Source: an uncultured Cuneatibacter sp.
Lineage (GTDB): Bacteria > Bacillota > Clostridia > Lachnospirales > Lachnospiraceae
Length of the DNA: 64,000 nucleotides
Assembly: GCA_934234215.1 (NCBI GenBank)
Contig: CAKQHB010000013.1
Location: 1-64,000, forward strand
Direction of reading: 5' to 3'
Part shown: one piece after another, positions 33,437-42,678 of the stretch
Numbering within the stretch: the first letter of the stretch is position 1
How the letters are laid out: every line of letters begins with the position of its first letter
Translations under genes and position numbers: made by a program
The notes under the pieces: model-generated
Database searches by the model: none
What the model saw: only the letters and a program-made list of their open reading frames with translations
What the model was told of the DNA's origin: nothing

Positions 33437-33596
33437 AATCGTCAGAAATGGTGTATGTATTTCAATTGCGCAGGCGATGCTGCGTAATGCAGATTATGGC
33501 AAGACCTTTGAGCAGCTGTCAAGGGCTGTGCTGAAGAAGGAAAATTCTGTGTGGTTGGAGATGCTGCACAGCTGCAGGAATTATAATTAAAGTAAT

Positions 33597-33703
33597 AAAA
33601 AGACATCTTTTCCGAATTTCCGGTAAAACAGAAACTCCCCGCACATTTTGGCGAACCCGAATCGCCAGAGAGTGTGCGGGGAAGGAAGGGTGTCTTTTTT
33701 ACT
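33597..33703. terminator. Large bidirectional terminator between convergent genes
   Basis: Inner stem TCCCCGCACA / TGTGCGGGGA (33636-33682) inside an outer AAAAAGACA / TGTCTTTTT pairing. T-runs on both sides allow termination for the ABC exporter and for the minus-strand GH2 gene. From 33437 to 33596 I see no gene. Confidence 0.7.
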
Positions 33704-33706
33704 TTT

Positions 33707-35980
33707 TTATTTTTCCGGAACGACAACGGTGATAGATTCCACCGGCAAGCCTGCGGCATATGCATGCAGGGTGATGCGTCCGGAACCGGTTAAACGGAGG
33801 ATGACGGAGGCGCGTCCCTGATGCAGATGAACATGATCTGCGGTGAACGGTTCCTGGTTGCACAGGTAGCCATTGTCAACACCTTCGATGACAGCCGGAC
33901 CATCCACAGCGAAGCGGACATCGCTGCTCTCGCGCAGATTTGTGATGCCTGCGGTATCCGTTGCAGAAACGGTGAACAGAAGCTGCTCCGGCAGAACACC
34001 GGTAGGTTCGGACGTATCAGTAAACCGCAGTTTTGCAGTCGGACCTGCAGTCACAAGCTGATGTGTGCAGACAACAGTTCCATTATTTACGCCTTCTACC
34101 TGTACGGTACCGGGCTCTAACGGCAGGAACCCATTGATAATCCGGCTTTCACACTCGCCGGGCTTTTTGATGTCGAAATACTTGCCGTTCAGGGAAAGGC
34201 GTACTTCCTCACAGTTGGAGAAGATCATGTACGGCATCGGCAATTTTACAAACATCGGATAGTTCCAGCAGTCGGACAGAGGCATGTCCGTCCAGGGCTC
34301 GCGGATGATTTCCTGCGGCTTTGTATAATCCAGGATCGAGATGTGTACCATCGGCTTGTTGCTCCAATAGCTCTCGAACAGATAGGAGATTGGCTTGCGC
34401 ACAAGATTGGCTTCAATGAGCGTACCGCCCCAGCCCTTTGACGGGAATCCCATGGATTCGCCCAGATAGTCAACGCCTGCCCACAGGCAGCCGCCAATGA
34501 CGTAATCCCGACGTTCTACTTCCATCCAGGGATTTTCCGTGCCATAGTTGAAATAATGATCATAACTGCCGCGGAAGAACAGATAAACTTCTGTTCCGAG
34601 GATCAGTTTTTCGGGGCAGGCTTCGTGAATCGCATCGTACCACTGTTCCAGATAGTTGCAGCCGAGAATGTCCACAATATCGGCAATACGGCGCACCGCG
34701 GCAACTTTGTCCTCTACATGTTCTTCCATCGGCTCTCCGGCAAGATTCTGGAAGTGAGGAGACATGGCAACGGTGATGGGACGATCATCGAGAGAACGGG
34801 TGATGTCACACAGACGTTTCAGAATTGCCAGCATGGAAGCAGAGCCCTGATCGTTGATTTCATTTCCCATACTCCACATAACGACACAGGGGCGATGGCG
34901 ATCCCGGAGAAGCATCCATTTCAGATCACTTTCTATGTCCGTCTCAAAGAAACGAGAGTAGGAACCCTGTACCCATTTATCAAATGCTTCGTCCAGCACA
35001 TAGAAACCAAGTTCGTCGCACAGATCCAGCATCTCTGTGGAGACGATGTTGTGGCTTGTACGGATTGCATTGCAGCCGATGGACTTTAAAAGCTCCAGAC
35101 GCTTGCGCAACAGAGAACCCGTGACAGCAGAACCAACGCAGCCGCCGTCATGATGCAGGCAGACCCCTTTCATCTTGACGGATTCGCCATTGACGGACAT
35201 GCCGTGAACCGGATCAAAGACAACATGACGGAAGCCGATGCGCAGAGTCAGGGTGTGACCGCCTGCAGATTCCGGAAGCGCCAGTGTCAGGCTGTAAAGA
35301 GTAGGATGCTCGGCATTCCAGGGCTGTACAGAGAGACCGGTTAAGGTCAGCTTGCCATCTGCGGGAATCTTTTCTGAAAACAGACCGTCGATGGAAGCGG
35401 TGACATCCTTGTAATCAGGAGTCAGTGCGATATGGAGTGTTCCGGCATTGTTCTGCCAGTCTGCTTTTACGATGATATCTTCTAACTTTAAGAACTGTTC
35501 CGGAACTTCTTCCAGCGTAACCGGACGGTAGATTCCGGCACCACTGTACCAGCGATCGGACTGCAGATCGTCCATTTCGATGAGAGAATTGTCTACGCGG
35601 ACAGCGAGTACATTTTCACCGGTCTGTACGGCATCGGTGATTTCCAGGGAAAATCCGCTGTAGCCGTAATTGTGAGTGGCAACGCAGGATTCATTGACAT
35701 AGACCGTACTGCGCTCATAGACACCATCAAAATGCAGGAAATACCGGCAGCCGGATTTCTTTTCCGGAAGAGTAAAATGCAGTCGGTACCAGCCAATGCC
35801 CCAGCGGTCTAAAAATCCCTGCGGACCACCGCAGGCCATATCGGGATTGGACGGAGAGGCGGGAACCCAGTCATGAGGAATGGTGACAGATGTGAAGCCA
35901 TCCTCGCACAAACCGGTCTTGTATCCGTCTGCGACATCTTTTTTACAAAAAAGCCAGTGCTCGTATAAATTGGTTTTCAT
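33707..35980 (-). CDS. GH2 family beta-galactosidase-like enzyme
   Basis: A 757-residue retaining glycoside hydrolase, no signal peptide. Domains: N-terminal jelly roll (about 1-160), Ig-like (160-255), TIM barrel (255-550) with acid/base Glu374 in SMGNEIND and nucleophile Glu464 in GTEVYLF, then two C-terminal beta domains as in many gut GH2 enzymes. The ribosome site GGAGGT lies upstream. It is the last gene of the minus-strand ABC operon, 18 bases behind the permease, so it should cleave the imported oligosaccharide. Beta-galactosidase, beta-mannosidase or beta-glucuronidase activity cannot be told apart here; it lacks a clear NxK glucuronide motif. Confidence 0.85.
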   Translation of the reverse strand: MKTNLYEHWLFCKKDVADGYKTGLCEDGFTSVTIPHDWVPASPSNPDMACGGPQGFLDRWGIGWYRLHFTLPEKKSGCRYFLHFDGVYERSTVYVNESCVATHNYGYSGFSLEITDAVQTGENVLAVRVDNSLIEMDDLQSDRWYSGAGIYRPVTLEEVPEQFLKLEDIIVKADWQNNAGTLHIALTPDYKDVTASIDGLFSEKIPADGKLTLTGLSVQPWNAEHPTLYSLTLALPESAGGHTLTLRIGFRHVVFDPVHGMSVNGESVKMKGVCLHHDGGCVGSAVTGSLLRKRLELLKSIGCNAIRTSHNIVSTEMLDLCDELGFYVLDEAFDKWVQGSYSRFFETDIESDLKWMLLRDRHRPCVVMWSMGNEINDQGSASMLAILKRLCDITRSLDDRPITVAMSPHFQNLAGEPMEEHVEDKVAAVRRIADIVDILGCNYLEQWYDAIHEACPEKLILGTEVYLFFRGSYDHYFNYGTENPWMEVERRDYVIGGCLWAGVDYLGESMGFPSKGWGGTLIEANLVRKPISYLFESYWSNKPMVHISILDYTKPQEIIREPWTDMPLSDCWNYPMFVKLPMPYMIFSNCEEVRLSLNGKYFDIKKPGECESRIINGFLPLEPGTVQVEGVNNGTVVCTHQLVTAGPTAKLRFTDTSEPTGVLPEQLLFTVSATDTAGITNLRESSDVRFAVDGPAVIEGVDNGYLCNQEPFTADHVHLHQGRASVILRLTGSGRITLHAYAAGLPVESITVVVPEK

Positions 35981-35998
35981 GATGTGTTAAAACCTCCA

Positions 35999-36832
35999 TT
36001 AACCTTTGACACCAGTTGCAGCGATGCCCTCAATGAAATACTTCTGTGCGAAGATATAGATGAGGACGATCGGAATCAGAGACAGCGTGGTAGCTGCCAG
36101 AATCAGTGTATATTCGGTACCATTTTCCTGCTGGAATGCGCGGATACCAATCTGTAACGTGTACTTTGTCTTCTCGTTTAAGAAGATCAGAGGACCGGTA
36201 AATTCATTCCAGGAGTCTAAGAACTTTAAGGTAACGAGAGTTGCCAGTGCGGATTTGGACAGCGGAAGTACGATCTGACCGAGGATGCGGAGGTCTCCTG
36301 CACCGTCGATGCGGGCTGCTTCGATCAGAGAATCCGGAATGCTGACAAAGAACTGTCTCAGCAGGAAAACACCGAAGGGGGAGAAGCAGTGCAGCAGGAT
36401 CAGTGCAGTGTGGGAATTCAGCAGACCAAAGTTGTTCATCAATTCGTACTGCGGGATCATCGTAACCTGATAAGGGATCATCATGGTGCCCAGATACAGC
36501 ATGAACAGAAGATCTCTGCCTTTAAACTGCAGCTTTGCGAAAGCATAAGCAGACAGGGAACAGGTGACAACCTGACCGATCGTAGACAAAACAGCAATTT
36601 TAGCAGTGTTTGCATAGAATAAGAAGAACGGGATCTTCTGAAAGACTGCCAGATAGTTTTTCCACATCCAGGTGGAGGGCAGCAGCTTCATGGGAACTGC
36701 AAACAGCTCTGCCTTGGGCTTCAGAGAACCGATGACCATCCAGACAAAGGGGAACAGCATCGTGATGGCAACCAGAACAAGTATAACAAAAATCAGTGGA
36801 TAAAAAATATATTTCTTTGTTTTCATAGACAT
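35999..36832 (-). CDS. Carbohydrate ABC transporter permease (MalG type)
   Basis: A 277-residue membrane protein with six helices. The EAA loop reads EAARIDGAGDLRILGQIVLPLSK, the contact point with the ATPase, and the C-terminus ends in FIEGIAATGVKG, typical of CUT1 MalG-type permeases. It forms the channel with the MalF-type permease encoded 15 bases upstream (AAGGAGGTGA as ribosome site). No ATPase gene is in the operon, so a shared MsiK/MsmX-like ATPase encoded elsewhere must energise it. Confidence 0.92.
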   Translation of the reverse strand: MSMKTKKYIFYPLIFVILVLVAITMLFPFVWMVIGSLKPKAELFAVPMKLLPSTWMWKNYLAVFQKIPFFLFYANTAKIAVLSTIGQVVTCSLSAYAFAKLQFKGRDLLFMLYLGTMMIPYQVTMIPQYELMNNFGLLNSHTALILLHCFSPFGVFLLRQFFVSIPDSLIEAARIDGAGDLRILGQIVLPLSKSALATLVTLKFLDSWNEFTGPLIFLNEKTKYTLQIGIRAFQQENGTEYTLILAATTLSLIPIVLIYIFAQKYFIEGIAATGVKG

Positions 36833-36847
36833 GGAACCATCACCTCC

Positions 36848-37744
36848 TTAATAGTTGACCCACTTTTTCTGTCCGATAAACTGAACAGCGGTCATAATCA
36901 TGATAATAAAGAACAGGATAAAGGCTGCTGCACTGGCGTAACCGAAACGGTAGTCCACGAAGGATTTGTTGTAGATGAAGTATGCCAGCACGTTTGTTGC
37001 ACGGCCGGGGCCGCCCTGGGTCATTGCCATGATGACATCGAATACCTTGAAGGAACTGATCATCTGAGTGACCATGCAGAAGAAGATCGTCGGGGACAGC
37101 ATCGGCAGTGTGATATGCAGGAAACACTTGAACGAACTTGCGCCATCCAGCTTTGCAGCTTCGTACAGTTCCGTATTCACACCCTGCAGACCAGCTAACA
37201 GAATGATCGCATTGTAACCCATGGAGCGCCATACCGTTACGATCTCAACGGAGAATAATGCCCATTGGGAAGAAGAAATCCACTTCGGCGGATTCTTGGA
37301 GCCGAGGAACATCAGAAACTGATTGACCGGACCGTTGTTTGCCAGAAGCAGAGACCATACAAGACCAATTGCGATCATGGATGTAACCTGTGGAAGAAAA
37401 TAAATGGTACGGAACAGTTTGATTCCGGGTATTTTCACATTCATCAACAGAGCCATCAGAATACCGGCAAAGATGGAAAGCGGTACCGTGACGACGGTGT
37501 AGAGCAATGTATTTTTCAGAGAAATCACAAATGTCTGATCCGAGAACAGACTGATATAGTTTTTCAGACCGACAAAGTTCATCGTCTGAAATCCGTCCCA
37601 GTTCGTGAGACTGATGATCAGCGCACGGAAGACGGGATAGAGAATAAAGATGACAAAGCCGACTAGGTTCGGCAGCAGAAAGCAGATCGCGGTGCGCTGC
37701 TGTCTGCGCAGATAAGCGGGCGATTTACCATGCCTGGATTTCAT
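36848..37744 (-). CDS. Carbohydrate ABC transporter permease (MalF type)
   Basis: A 298-residue CUT1 permease with six helices; the EAA loop is YEAAKLDGASSFKCFLHITLPML. The ribosome site GGAGGT is 8 bases before the ATG and directly follows the repeat copy D. Works with the MalG-type permease and the solute-binding lipoprotein of this operon. Confidence 0.92.
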   Translation of the reverse strand: MKSRHGKSPAYLRRQQRTAICFLLPNLVGFVIFILYPVFRALIISLTNWDGFQTMNFVGLKNYISLFSDQTFVISLKNTLLYTVVTVPLSIFAGILMALLMNVKIPGIKLFRTIYFLPQVTSMIAIGLVWSLLLANNGPVNQFLMFLGSKNPPKWISSSQWALFSVEIVTVWRSMGYNAIILLAGLQGVNTELYEAAKLDGASSFKCFLHITLPMLSPTIFFCMVTQMISSFKVFDVIMAMTQGGPGRATNVLAYFIYNKSFVDYRFGYASAAAFILFFIIMIMTAVQFIGQKKWVNY

Positions 37745-37763
37745 AAGTTACCTCCGTTTTTAT

Positions 37764-37898
37764 AAAAATAGAATCCTGCTCCGCAGGATTCTCCGTCTGC
37801 GGCGGGTCGCGAAGCGACAAATTTCCTTTTCGCCGCAGTGCGATCTATGCGGAACGCTTTTTCACTTTATAGAAACGCAGCGCGATTTTTATAAAGTG
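37764..37898 (-). repeat. Dispersed terminator-associated element, copy D (full)
   Basis: Full copy in the same direction as the operon, inside the gap between the solute-binding gene and the permeases. First stem CACTTTATA/TATAAAGTG, later GTCGC/GCGAC hairpin and the terminal stem (37770-37779 with 37783-37792) followed by ATTTTTATAAAA just before the permease ribosome site. It may lower permease expression relative to the binding protein. Confidence 0.82.
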
Positions 37899-37899
37899 A

Positions 37900-37937
37900 A
37901 AAGCAGACCCGCCCGATAGGAGCCGAGTGAGCCTGCT
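37900..37937 (-). terminator. Attenuating hairpin after the solute-binding gene
   Basis: A 14-bp stem with some G:T pairs (37902-37915 with 37924-37937), followed on the minus strand by TTTT. Repeat copy D follows directly. As the permeases lie downstream on the same strand, it probably acts as a partial terminator. Confidence 0.6.
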
Positions 37938-37965
37938 TGCATTTTCAGGATAGATCCATGTCAGA

Positions 37966-39309
37966 TCAGTTGCCGGACAATACTTCGTCCTGGATACGAT
38001 CCTTAATGTTGGATTCGGTTGTGTCGATATCCTGTTCACCTAACAGATATAGGGAAACTTCTTCCTTGATAACGTTCTGTGCGGAGTTGTAGTTCTCATC
38101 ACAGGGAACCTGAGAAATAATGTTCTGATTTACAATGTACTCGATGTGTTCCGGAGCAGTCTTGCCGGAGGTGTACTTTTCGATGGTTTCATCAGACTGC
38201 CATGCCGGGAAGTAGTCGTTGTCCAGAAGGAGATCAGCACCCTCTGCGCCAGTGCAATAGGAGATGAAGTCATAAGCGACTTCCGGATTCTTTGCATTGT
38301 TTGCAACCATCATCAGACCAGGAGCACCAGGGGTAGCTGCTTCTTCGCCTTCCCAGTGAGGAAGAGGTGCGATATCGTAGTTGACATCACCATCGCCATT
38401 TGCGATTGCGGTGTTCAGCATTTCAACAGCCCAGTCACCGGTATAAAACATTGCGTACTTGCCCTGCAGGAAGTTACCGGTATAGTCAGCGCCGGATTCA
38501 CTTGCCATATCCTCATACAGAGGCTGATAGCCTGCATCAGACAGACTCTTGCAGTATTCAGCAGCTTCCATCCAGTCGTGCAGCTGTGTATCATCCAGAG
38601 GATTTGTGGATCCCTTGCTGTTTGCGGGAACTCTCCACCACATGCTGGTGGGCTGGAAGTTCAGGGAACCGTAGATCTTGTCAGCGCCCTCACCGCTTGT
38701 CAGCTGTCCGGCGACGTCATAATAGTCTTCCCATGTCCAGTCGCCTTCCGGGTAAGCAACGCCAGCCTGGTCGAACAGATCCTTGTTGTAGTAAACAACC
38801 CAGGAGCTGGTCTTGTAAGGCAATGCGTAAGTCTTGCCATCGATCGCGATAGATTCCAGAGTACCTTCATAACCGCTGGTATCGGTGTTATTCTCTTTGA
38901 TCAGATCGTCCAGAGCCATAACGGAGCCCTTTGCCTGGAACTGTGCTAAGTTAGGCGGAGATGCTACTGCAAAACAGTCAATTTCGCCGCCACCGCCAAA
39001 TGCGGTCATCAGCTTTGTGTTATAGTCATCGCTGGGAGTGAACTGCATGTTGATCTTTACATTCGGATGATCCTCCATGTAGTTGTTTGCCAGTTTTGTG
39101 AAGATACCCTCTTCATCAGACCATGCGTAGAAGTTGATGGTAACTTCTTCGCCATCGCTGGCAGAATTGTTGTCTGTTGCTTCAGATTCTGCCTTTGTGT
39201 TAGAATCTGCCGCTTTTGTATCCTTTGTGTCAGTGCTGCCACCGCAGGCTGCAAGTCCAAGTACCATCGCTGCACTCAGGAGCAAAGCCGCTGCTTTTTT
39301 GAGTTTCAT
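37966..39309 (-). CDS. Sugar ABC transporter solute-binding lipoprotein
   Basis: A 447-residue extracellular binding protein of the CUT1 type. Signal peptide with lipobox LAAC (Cys22), then a Thr/Asp/Ser-rich linker to about 50, then the two-lobed binding fold: NFYAWSDEEG, YPEGDWTWEDYYD, FQPTSMWWRVPAN, MFYTGDWAVEML. The ribosome site GGGAGGG lies upstream. Delivers an oligosaccharide to the two permeases encoded after copy D. It shares many blocks with the binding protein encoded at 42675-43967. Confidence 0.93.
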   Translation of the reverse strand: MKLKKAAALLLSAAMVLGLAACGGSTDTKDTKAADSNTKAESEATDNNSASDGEEVTINFYAWSDEEGIFTKLANNYMEDHPNVKINMQFTPSDDYNTKLMTAFGGGGEIDCFAVASPPNLAQFQAKGSVMALDDLIKENNTDTSGYEGTLESIAIDGKTYALPYKTSSWVVYYNKDLFDQAGVAYPEGDWTWEDYYDVAGQLTSGEGADKIYGSLNFQPTSMWWRVPANSKGSTNPLDDTQLHDWMEAAEYCKSLSDAGYQPLYEDMASESGADYTGNFLQGKYAMFYTGDWAVEMLNTAIANGDGDVNYDIAPLPHWEGEEAATPGAPGLMMVANNAKNPEVAYDFISYCTGAEGADLLLDNDYFPAWQSDETIEKYTSGKTAPEHIEYIVNQNIISQVPCDENYNSAQNVIKEEVSLYLLGEQDIDTTESNIKDRIQDEVLSGN

Positions 39310-39320
39310 AAAAGAAAACC

Positions 39321-39405
39321 CTCCCTTCGTTTGATGAAGAAATAAGAATTTTTTCTTATTTCTTTAAGTTGCCTTGAGTATATCAGGCGAAGGGAGAGCT
39401 TTGAA
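39321..39405 (-). promoter_or_regulatory. Promoter and leader of the solute-binding gene
   Basis: On the minus strand: TTCAAA (39400-39405), 17 bases, TATACT (39377-39382). An 11-bp hairpin AGAAATAAGAA/TTCTTATTTCT (39338-39363) follows in the leader, and the ribosome site lies in CGAAGGGAG (39321-39329), complementary to CTCCCTTCG in the promoter spacer (39388-39396). The latter could pair with the ribosome site only in transcripts starting further upstream. Confidence 0.5.
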
Positions 39406-39439
39406 TTGCAATTCCTGCGCAGAGACATTGCAAAAAGTG

Positions 39440-40918
39440 CTACTTGCTGAGACGGTATTTACTTGGAGTGCTGCCGGTATAGCGTTTGAACGCGCGGCAG
39501 AAATAATTGGCATCGAGATAGCCTACCGCTTCCGCGGTTGCCTGTACACTGTACAGTCCACTTTTCAGCAATTCCTTTGCTTTCTCCATGCGGACAGATT
39601 CGATGTAGGCGGTGATCGTCATTCCCTTTTTCTTCTTGAATGCCAGCAGAAGAGAGGAAGAGCTCATAAAAAACTGCCGCTCCAGTTCTTCCATCTGGAG
39701 ATTTCCGGCATAATTCTTCTGAATGTACCAGGCAATGCGCTGCGCCAGATCCGTGGAATTTTTGCTGGACATCTCGTCAGTGAGAATGGGAATGAGGGCA
39801 TGGAGCTGTTCGTGAATGTCTTCGGGGTGATCGAACAACAGAAGAAAGTTCGGGCGGCGGAAGTCGTTTGTATAAATCTGGACTTCCTGGATCATGCCGG
39901 AGTCCCAGCCGGCTTTGAACAGAAATTCCATGACAGTGCTGACGATCATCTCGAGGGTGATCGTGTCGCGGATGTGCGTCCAGTCAAAGTCATCGAGGTA
40001 TGACAGCAGACTTTTGCTGAAAGCAGGATACTCTTTTTTGGTGAGAGCCATCTGCACCATGGCTAATTTTGGAGTATCATAAGGGGAACAGTCGGAAGAA
40101 TAATCTTCCATCTGCGGAGTCCAGCAAAAAATCTGTACTTCCGGGTGAAAAATTTTTTGCTTTGCGGCGGAGATTGCTTCTGCAAGGATGTGCAGCAGCT
40201 GATCCCGGTCGGTTTCTTCATTTCCCCGGCAGATGCTGGAAATGCCCAGCACAGTGGATTCCGGAGACCAGACAGACATGGTGAGTTCGGATAAGTTCTG
40301 TACAAGCAAAGTACGGTCGATAGAGGGAGCGGTCAGGCAGAACATCTGGCAAAGAGGCATGCCGTGTCCGATGATGCGCCGCAGCGTACCAAAGTGCTGC
40401 AGTGCATGAAAGAGAAGTGACTGATTTTGCAGCTCATGCTTTGATCCGCATTTTTCATACAGAGAAATGCAGCAGAGTTCATTACCGGACAGATCCAGGG
40501 TCGGTTGCTCATAGAGATTGATCGTCTCCATGGGGTGCTCCTGTTTGGCGAGACGGTCGAGGAGGCGATGAAGCGTTTTGTCTAACTCCTCTTCGTCCAG
40601 TGGCTTGAGGAGATAGTCGAAAACACCGTTTTCGATGGCTTTTCGGGCATACTGAAAATCGTTGTAGGCGCTGATGATGATCACGATAATGTCCGGATAT
40701 TCATCTCGCAGCAGAGTTGCCAGATCAAAACCATCTAACACCGGCATACGGATGTCTACAAACATCAGATCCGGGCGCAGTGTGGGAACAAGCTCCCATG
40801 CCTGCTCGCCGTTGGCAGCTTCGCCCACGACTTCCATCTGGTACGAAGCCCAGTTGATTCGGTTACGAAAGCTCTTTCGGATGAAAAATTCATCATCTAC
40901 GATCATGACTCGATACAT
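39440..40918 (-). CDS. YesN-type response regulator (REC-AraC)
   Basis: A 492-residue regulator. Receiver domain 1-125 with acid pocket Asp8-Asp9, phospho-acceptor Asp55 in FVDIRMP and Lys near 105; a central region of about 250 residues without clear motif; an AraC-type DNA-binding domain at about 390-490 (GMTITAYIESVRMEKAKELL, SVQATAEAVGYLDANYFCRAFKRYTGSTPSKYR). Start overlaps the end of the kinase gene by 16 bases. Should activate the ABC/GH2 operon that begins at 39309. Confidence 0.93.
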   Translation of the reverse strand: MYRVMIVDDEFFIRKSFRNRINWASYQMEVVGEAANGEQAWELVPTLRPDLMFVDIRMPVLDGFDLATLLRDEYPDIIVIIISAYNDFQYARKAIENGVFDYLLKPLDEEELDKTLHRLLDRLAKQEHPMETINLYEQPTLDLSGNELCCISLYEKCGSKHELQNQSLLFHALQHFGTLRRIIGHGMPLCQMFCLTAPSIDRTLLVQNLSELTMSVWSPESTVLGISSICRGNEETDRDQLLHILAEAISAAKQKIFHPEVQIFCWTPQMEDYSSDCSPYDTPKLAMVQMALTKKEYPAFSKSLLSYLDDFDWTHIRDTITLEMIVSTVMEFLFKAGWDSGMIQEVQIYTNDFRRPNFLLLFDHPEDIHEQLHALIPILTDEMSSKNSTDLAQRIAWYIQKNYAGNLQMEELERQFFMSSSSLLLAFKKKKGMTITAYIESVRMEKAKELLKSGLYSVQATAEAVGYLDANYFCRAFKRYTGSTPSKYRLSK

Positions 40919-42678
40919 GAGGTGTCCTCCTTTCGATCAGGAATCCGGATCTGAATATCGGTTCCTTTTCCAAGCTCACTGTGCAGAGCGATATGATAGG
41001 CATCGTTGAAATACAGCTTCAGACGCAGATGTACGTTGAGAAGTCCGGTATTGCGGCTGTTTTCCATGACACTCAGATAATAGTCGTTTTCCATGTTCAG
41101 CTGTTCCGTGAGATCTGCAAGTCTTGCCGGTGGAATGCCGCTGCCATTGTCCCGGACACGAATCTCCACTTCAGAATCCAGACGCTGAACGCAGACGGTG
41201 ATGAGACCGCCCTGAACGGTGTTGGCGAGTCCGTGTACAATGGCATTTTCTACAAGGGGCTGCAGGGAGAATTTCAGGATGCGGCTGTCGAGACAGTCCG
41301 GATCGATCGTATACTCGGCGCGGAAGCTGCCGCCCATGCGCATCTCCAACACACGGGTATAATTTTGTACCTGCGCCACCTCTTCCCGGATCGTGCTGAC
41401 ACCGCCCATCTTTGTATTGTAGCGGAGCATGGCGCTCATGCATTTACAGATTTCGATGATCTCATCATCCATACCTTCAGAAGCCATGCCCATCAGCGTT
41501 TCGAGGCTGTTGTAAATAAAATGTGGATTGATCTGCTGCTGGAGCGCTTTGACCTGTGCTTCATCGAGAAGCGCCTGCTTTGCCTCAACCTTAGAGAGAA
41601 GATCATTGATCTGCTGCACCATCTCGTTGAATCGGATGATCAGCCGGTCAATTTCATCTCCGGCATCCGGCGCAGGAACCCGCACAGAGAGATCACCGTC
41701 GCTGACAGCATTCATGCCATCGGTCAGTCGTCCGAGATTGCGGTCAAGGATCCGGCTGTTCTTTCCGGTAACATACAGACAGATCGTCAGTGATAAAAAT
41801 AACGTCGTCAAAAAGAACGAGCCAATCAGTGTGATGCGCTCGTAAAATTCAGCCTTGGAAATGTGAATACATACAAGCCAGCCGGTCTGTTCCGAGCGCC
41901 CGCAGAAAAAGAACGACCCGCGGGTGGAGACCTCTACCATGTCTTCGGAAGCCGCAGCCTGCGTGAGCAGATTCTCTGGCAGGTCAAGAGGTTGATTGGT
42001 ATAAAACAGGGCGTTTCCCTCCGGAGAGAGGATTTCCACCCCCTCAATGTTGGTGTAGTCCAGTAAAAACTGCTTCCGGAGCAATGCCAGATCCATGTCG
42101 ATGCGCAGATAGCCTACCGGTTCTGTGCCGTACAAATCGTCAATGCGATAGATCATGGAATGAACGAAATCCATGCTGCCGGATCCATCGGCAGCATGGA
42201 TATTCGTAAGGAGGATTTTGTTCTGCCCGGAATTTTGCAGAAGGCGATACCAGCTGCTTGTCTTAAAACTGGTGATCGTGTTGTAATAATCTTCGGTATA
42301 GATCGAATAGGCATTGCGGGGCATATTGTTTTTGTAAAAGATCAGCCGCAGATCATTGCGGGAATGGTAATAGATCTGCTCAATACTTTTGAGGACCTGC
42401 ATATCCGTAAAGGTGTCCGTCTCTGATTTCAGAACATTGTTTAATGCCTCATTGTAAAGAATGGCATCTGCAATCTGGTCGATCTGTTCAAAATACTGAT
42501 CTACGACCTGTATATTTGCGGTAAGCATATTGCGACCGGAGTTTCGCGCATTTTCATAATCCATCTGATAGAAAGAGAACCATGCAGACAGAAAAACCAT
42601 CAGGTTTGAGCAAAAAATCAGAATGAGCATATTCCAGCTAATGCGCTGCATGAACGATTGTTTTTTACGAGATTTCAT
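40903..42678 (-). CDS. YesM-type sensor histidine kinase
   Basis: A 591-residue membrane kinase: helix 1 at about 17-36, an extracellular sensor of some 245 residues, helix 2 at about 284-304, HAMP to about 360, His_kinase domain with phospho-acceptor His386 in QQINPHFIYNSLETL, and an ATPase domain with NAIVHG and DNGSGIPP. Its ATG overlaps the stop of a solute-binding gene (ATGA), which suggests that this binding protein is its sensory partner. Phosphorylates the YesN-type regulator. Confidence 0.92.
   Translation of the reverse strand: MKSRKKQSFMQRISWNMLILIFCSNLMVFLSAWFSFYQMDYENARNSGRNMLTANIQVVDQYFEQIDQIADAILYNEALNNVLKSETDTFTDMQVLKSIEQIYYHSRNDLRLIFYKNNMPRNAYSIYTEDYYNTITSFKTSSWYRLLQNSGQNKILLTNIHAADGSGSMDFVHSMIYRIDDLYGTEPVGYLRIDMDLALLRKQFLLDYTNIEGVEILSPEGNALFYTNQPLDLPENLLTQAAASEDMVEVSTRGSFFFCGRSEQTGWLVCIHISKAEFYERITLIGSFFLTTLFLSLTICLYVTGKNSRILDRNLGRLTDGMNAVSDGDLSVRVPAPDAGDEIDRLIIRFNEMVQQINDLLSKVEAKQALLDEAQVKALQQQINPHFIYNSLETLMGMASEGMDDEIIEICKCMSAMLRYNTKMGGVSTIREEVAQVQNYTRVLEMRMGGSFRAEYTIDPDCLDSRILKFSLQPLVENAIVHGLANTVQGGLITVCVQRLDSEVEIRVRDNGSGIPPARLADLTEQLNMENDYYLSVMENSRNTGLLNVHLRLKLYFNDAYHIALHSELGKGTDIQIRIPDRKEDTSCIES

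Noticed and set aside
33312..33590. Open frame of 92 codons after the ABC exporter
   Set aside because: Starts inside the exporter gene, crosses a terminator and repeat copy G, and has no ribosome site.
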